A stretch of DNA of 9,306 nucleotides, from contig DATJRE010000382.1 in assembly GCA_035505095.1 (NCBI GenBank), positions 1 through 9,306 of the forward strand. Reading direction: 5' to 3'. Positions within the stretch are counted from its first letter, which is position 1. Every line of letters begins with the position of its first letter. Below, one piece after another: positions 6,371-9,306 of this stretch. Below the pieces are notes generated by a model. That model was not told where the DNA came from and made no database searches. It worked only from the letters and a program-made list of their open reading frames with translations. This DNA is from JOPF133 sp035505095. Its GTDB lineage: Bacteria > Acidobacteriota > Terriglobia > Bryobacterales > Bryobacteraceae. A program made the position numbers and the translations under genes.

Positions 6371-6393
6371 AAAAGCCAGCAGGAGCCGGTACA

Positions 6394-6777
6394 GTGAACG
6401 CGCTGGCCGGGTTGAGCCGCCGCGAGCGGCAGATCATGGAAATTCTCTACCAGCGGGGCAAGGCGTCGGCCTCCGAGGTCCGCGAGGCCATGCCGGATGC
6501 GCCCAGCTATTCGGCCGTCCGCGCCATGCTGCGCATCCTCGAAGAGAAGGGCCACCTGAAGCACCAGGAAGAAGGGCTGAAGTACGTCTACGCACCCATC
6601 GTGCCGCGCGACAAAGCCAAGCGCTCGGCGGTGAAACACCTGCTCGACACCTTCTTTAACGGCTCTCCGGAACAGATTATGGCGGCCCTGCTGGATGTTT
6701 CCTCCACCCGCCTCACGCGCGAAGAACTGGACCGCATGTCCGCGATGATCGACAAGGCCAAACAAGAGGGCAAATGA
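6394..6777 (+). CDS. blaI: BlaI/MecI/CopY-family transcriptional repressor
   Basis: A 127-residue winged-helix repressor. The DNA-binding domain spans about 6-72, with family features LSRRERQIMEILYQRGKAS, SYSAVRAMLRILEEKGHL and a YVYAPIV strand. The C-terminal dimerisation part contains LLDTFFNGSPEQIMAALL (83-100), the region near which staphylococcal BlaI is cleaved on induction; a cleavage site here is not proven. The start is GTG at 6394, with AGGAG (6381-6385) eight bases upstream. It is one base from the M56 gene, the normal repressor-protease order of this family. It probably represses its own operon through the dyad at 6358-6370 and may control other loci. Nothing indicates that the signal is a beta-lactam. 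Confidence 0.92.
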   Translation: MNALAGLSRRERQIMEILYQRGKASASEVREAMPDAPSYSAVRAMLRILEEKGHLKHQEEGLKYVYAPIVPRDKAKRSAVKHLLDTFFNGSPEQIMAALLDVSSTRLTREELDRMSAMIDKAKQEGK

Positions 6778-6778
6778 C

Positions 6779-8896
6779 ATGTTTGCGATTCTGTTCAGCA
6801 TCTCTCTGAAAAGCGCAGCCGTTCTGGCGGTTGCATGGCTGATGGCGCTCCTGTTGCGCGGCCGTTCGGCAGCCGCCCGGCACCTGGTATGGACGGCAGC
6901 AGCGGCGGCCATTGTGGCGCTGCCGGTGCTCTCTCTGGCGCTGCCCTCCTGGCGCGTCACGCCGCCGCAATCCCTGGGATCCGCCAACGTGGGGCTGGTT
7001 TTCCGAGTATTCGCTACGGCCAGCGCGGAAGCCGTGCCCGGCCCGGCAGAGGCGGCTGCAGTTTCGTCCGGATTGGCCGGCTCGTCCGGTCACACGCCCT
7101 GGCAGGCCGATTGGCGGTTGTGGGTGACGGCGCTGTGGGCCTTGGGCGCCGCGGTGGTGCTGTTTCAGATGCTGGCCGCCTACATCCGGCTCAGCCATGT
7201 TCGCGCACAGGCGCACGCCTGGCCGGATGGCGGTGAGTTAGCGACCCTTGCCGGATCGTTGGGCGTCGAGGAGAAAGTGGCCTTGCTCGAAGGCGGGCCC
7301 GCCAGCATGCCGATGACGTTTGGAGTGCTCCGGCCGGCCATCTTCCTGCCCACCGATGCCCTCCAGTGGAGCGAAGAACGCCGCCGCGTGGTGTTGCTGC
7401 ATGAGCTCGCCCACGTGCGCCGCGGCGATGTGGCCGCGCATTGGATAGCCCGGGCCGCCCTTAGTCTGAACTGGTGGAATCCGCTGGCCTGGATTGCCTG
7501 GCGCGAGTTCCTGAAGGAATGCGAGCGCGCCGCCGACGACCTGGTGCTGGCCGCTGGCGCACGCCCCTCCGATTACGCCGGCCACCTGCTGGAGGTGGCG
7601 CGGTCGATGCAGTCGCCGCCGAGCACTGCCTGGGCCGCCCTGGCTATGGCGCGCCGCGCGCAGTTGGAAGGCCGCCTGCTGGCGATCCTGGATTCGCGCG
7701 TGCGCCGTCACGCCATCGGCCGCGGTGCGCCGCTCGCCGCCGGGCTGGCCGCAGTTTTGCTGGTAGCCCCGTTTGCCGCGGTGCGGGCACAGGAACAGGC
7801 CTCGCCTGCGGTTCCGCCCGAGCTGGATTTCACCATCAGCGTCGCCAACTCACAGAAAAACCATGAGATCCTGGAACACGCCGCCTCGGCCTACGAACGT
7901 CTGCAGAAATATGATGTGGCCCAGACCCTCCTGCAAGATGCGCTGGCCATCCGCGGCGAGGTTTCCGGCACCCAAAGCGCGGCCTATGCGACTGGCTTGG
8001 TGAAGCTGGGCGATTTGGAATCGAAGCGTAACCACCGCGACGATGCCGTGGAGTTCTACACCAAGGCGGTAGCGCTGGGCGACCGCCCGGAGGTGGCGGG
8101 AGCGCTGGTCTACCTGGGAATCTCCGCGATGCGCCGCGATCCTGAGGCCGCCCGCGATTATTTCCAGCGGGCCGCCAATGCGGATCCCACCGGCCCGGAA
8201 GCCGGCTCGGCCTACACCTGGCTGGCCGAAATGCGCCGCACCGAACCGGATGGCGCGGTGGAGGCGGAATCGCTCTATCAGAAGGCCCTGTCGGTGGAAG
8301 AACCCAAATCCGACGCAGCCGCCAATACCATGCACCTGTACGCGCGTTTCCTGAAGCAACAGGACCGGACGGATGAAGCCGCGGTGATGGACAAGCAGGC
8401 CAGAGACATTTCGCAGGCGACCGCCACCGCGTTTGCGCGCGGGCTCCAGCCGTCCGCCCAGACGACCGTGCGCTTCCGTTCGGAAACGGTTCTCGGCCCG
8501 AACGGCTACGAGGACCCGGCGGCTGCCGGAACGGGCGCCGGGCGGGGGGCGGGTTCCGGCGTTGGCGGCGGTTCGGGTACCGGATCGGGCGGTGGCGTCG
8601 GCGGCGGTCCTTTCCGCGTCGGCGGTGGCATTTCGGCCCCAGTGCTGATCTCGAAAGTCGAGCCGGAATACACCGAGGACGCCCGTGCGGCCAAATACCA
8701 GGGCACCGTGCTCTTGTACATCGAGGTCGGGCCGGATGGCTCCGCGCATAACATGAAGGTCGTCCGCGGCTTGGGCCTGGGCCTGGATGAAAAGGCCATC
8801 GAAGCCGTCAGCAAGTGGAAGTTCAAACCGGGCACTAAGGAAGGCCAGCCGGTGCCCGTGCAGGCCACCATCGAAGTGAATTTCCGCCTGCAGTAG
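6779..8896 (+). CDS. BlaR1-like M56 metalloprotease fused to TPR and TonB C-terminal domains
   Basis: A 705-residue membrane protein. Hydrophobic segments near 5-26, 36-56, 112-135 and 316-335 match the four BlaR1 helices. The M56 zinc protease lies between helices 3 and 4: HELAH at 208-212 gives HExxH, RRGD follows, and ECERAADD (247-254) supplies the likely third ligand (E247 or E249). Helix 4 ends in a signal-peptide-like AAVRAQ. About 358-545 holds four or five TPR-like helix pairs. A Gly-rich linker (about 583-617) leads to a TonB C-terminal domain (about 620-705) with PEYTEDARAAKYQGTV and WKFKPG. By BlaR1 topology the TPR-TonB part is periplasmic and replaces the penicillin-binding sensor. 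GAGGG (6766-6770) is the ribosome site. Probable role: signal-responsive cleavage that inactivates BlaI; the signal is unknown. Databases may call it M56 peptidase or TonB-family protein. Confidence 0.9.
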   Translation: MFAILFSISLKSAAVLAVAWLMALLLRGRSAAARHLVWTAAAAAIVALPVLSLALPSWRVTPPQSLGSANVGLVFRVFATASAEAVPGPAEAAAVSSGLAGSSGHTPWQADWRLWVTALWALGAAVVLFQMLAAYIRLSHVRAQAHAWPDGGELATLAGSLGVEEKVALLEGGPASMPMTFGVLRPAIFLPTDALQWSEERRRVVLLHELAHVRRGDVAAHWIARAALSLNWWNPLAWIAWREFLKECERAADDLVLAAGARPSDYAGHLLEVARSMQSPPSTAWAALAMARRAQLEGRLLAILDSRVRRHAIGRGAPLAAGLAAVLLVAPFAAVRAQEQASPAVPPELDFTISVANSQKNHEILEHAASAYERLQKYDVAQTLLQDALAIRGEVSGTQSAAYATGLVKLGDLESKRNHRDDAVEFYTKAVALGDRPEVAGALVYLGISAMRRDPEAARDYFQRAANADPTGPEAGSAYTWLAEMRRTEPDGAVEAESLYQKALSVEEPKSDAAANTMHLYARFLKQQDRTDEAAVMDKQARDISQATATAFARGLQPSAQTTVRFRSETVLGPNGYEDPAAAGTGAGRGAGSGVGGGSGTGSGGGVGGGPFRVGGGISAPVLISKVEPEYTEDARAAKYQGTVLLYIEVGPDGSAHNMKVVRGLGLGLDEKAIEAVSKWKFKPGTKEGQPVPVQATIEVNFRLQ

Positions 8897-8900
8897 GTGC

Positions 8901-8925
8901 GGGCGGTCTGATCATCCGCCCTTTT
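8901..8925 (+). terminator. Intrinsic terminator of the blaI-M56 operon
   Basis: GGGCGG (8901-8906) pairs with CCGCCC (8916-8921) around a nine-base loop and is followed by TTTT (8922-8925). It begins four bases after the M56 stop codon. The T run is short but the stem is all G-C. Confidence 0.75.
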
Positions 8926-9107
8926 CGAGCGAGTCCAGCAGAGCGCGGAAGCGGCGGCGGGATACCTCCAGCCGCCGCCAATTCGAGCGCCTGTCACCTC
9001 GTAGGCGACCACCACAGCCTTTCCGCAGGCTCGTGCGCGCCCATTGCCGACGGCGGGCTTCCCGCGGATTCAGTCGCCGAGGGGGGTGATGGACGGTCGC
9101 GGGTTTC
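8926..9107. other. Intergenic stretch with a start-less open frame on the minus strand
   Basis: 182 bases between the terminator and the end of the minus-strand DUF1080-like gene. A minus-strand frame ending at a TGA at 8914-8912 reads a protein-like end (GDRRSNWRRLEVSRRR, then FRALLDSLEKGG), but it has no ATG, GTG or TTG start and runs back out of frame into the next gene. It is probably non-coding or the remnant of a lost gene. Confidence 0.4.
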
Positions 9108-9306
9108 TTACCGCGGGTAGACCCGGAAGTCGTCGAAATAGGTGACCGAGTCGGCCATGGTGCACAGACCTACCTTGCCCGCTCCGGTAAAGGTGTTGTC
9201 CTCGCCTTGCAGGATGCGGCGGTGGTCCACATAGACCTGAAAGCGGTTGCCGCGGGCGGAGACTTTCAGGATGCTCCAGGCGTTGAAGGGGATGTCGTGT
9301 CTCACG
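9108..9306 (-). CDS. C-terminal end of a concanavalin-like (DUF1080/LamG-type) protein, partial
   Basis: The last 65 or so residues of a protein whose start lies beyond the window. The segment WSILKVSARGNRFQVYVDHR, then GKVGLCTMADSVTYFDDFRV close to the stop, matches the final beta-strands of the concanavalin-like jelly roll seen in DUF1080 (3-keto-disaccharide hydrolase) and LamG-type domains, where GKVGLWTKADSVTYFDD is the usual form; here Cys stands in the usual Trp position. The GTG at 9305 is most likely an internal valine, since the domain needs upstream strands. Such proteins are often secreted and act on or bind carbohydrate in soil bacteria, but the visible part cannot show catalytic residues. 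The gene converges on the blaI operon. Confidence 0.75.
   Translation of the reverse strand, partial: VRHDIPFNAWSILKVSARGNRFQVYVDHRRILQGEDNTFTGAGKVGLCTMADSVTYFDDFRVYPR

Larger units (their letters stand above)
5929..6393. other. Divergent C-rich intergenic region between the radical SAM gene and blaI
   Basis: 465 bases with no convincing gene. The plus strand from about 6090 to 6330 is strongly C-rich, so open frames on both strands are composition artefacts rich in Pro, Arg, Gly and Ala. It holds the radical SAM ribosome site at its left end, a long imperfect palindrome (6255-6286), a minus-strand G-quadruplex motif (6287-6306), and the blaI promoter and operator (6327-6370). I see no clear promoter for the radical SAM gene; TAGCAT (6076-6071, minus strand) shares a hexamer with the blaI dyad but is not a clear site. 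Confidence 0.65.

Noticed and set aside
6066..6371. Several overlapping open frames of 86-133 codons in the divergent intergenic region.
   Set aside because: All are Pro/Arg/Gly/Ala-rich products of the C-rich strand, with no ribosome site or motif, and they cover the blaI promoter.
7850..8749. 299-codon minus-strand frame opposite the TPR-TonB part of the M56 gene.
   Set aside because: Shadow frame; the plus strand encodes recognisable TPR and TonB domains with a matching operon structure.

Overview
The window is GC-rich chromosomal DNA from a bacterium, most likely an Acidobacteriota of the Bryobacterales/Solibacteraceae kind. This placement is inferred from gene content: a BlaI repressor paired with an M56 (BlaR1-like) protease that carries TPR and TonB domains, an ECF-type sigma factor with no visible partner, and a DUF1080/LamG-type protein end. 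It is not based on any marker-gene comparison. I see no rRNA, tRNA, CRISPR array, insertion sequence or phage gene.

Layout. (1) Bases 2-3749, plus strand: a compact housekeeping cluster of metG (methionyl-tRNA synthetase), tatD (metal-dependent DNase/hydrolase, start codon overlapping the metG stop) and a long-chain polyprenyl diphosphate synthase. (2) Bases 3955-4524, plus strand: an ECF-like sigma factor with its own candidate -10 box and no neighbouring anti-sigma gene. (3) Bases 4525-4941: a gene-free stretch with a strong hairpin and a block of nested inverted repeats that can be drawn as a four-helix junction. (4) Bases 4942-5928, minus strand: a radical SAM enzyme with a cysteine-rich C-terminus. 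(5) Bases 5929-6393: a divergent, C-rich intergenic region with a long imperfect palindrome, a G-quadruplex motif on the minus strand, a near-consensus promoter and a small dyad that may be the BlaI operator. (6) Bases 6394-8896, plus strand: blaI and the blaR1-TPR-tonB fusion gene, one base apart, closed by an intrinsic terminator. (7) Bases 9108-9306, minus strand: the C-terminal end of a concanavalin-like (DUF1080/LamG-type) protein that enters from beyond the window.

How the parts may work together. The first three genes are housekeeping functions, probably cotranscribed. The BlaI/M56 pair looks like a signal-transduction unit: a membrane protease would respond to an event sensed by its periplasmic TPR-TonB part and relieve repression by BlaI, which probably autoregulates the operon at the dyad over its transcription start. 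Replacement of the penicillin-sensing domain by TPR plus TonB suggests the signal is not a beta-lactam. It may concern envelope state or TonB-dependent uptake. The most interesting unexplained parts are this fusion, the structured block at 4782-4882, the radical SAM enzyme of unknown substrate, and the palindrome/G-quadruplex block upstream of blaI.
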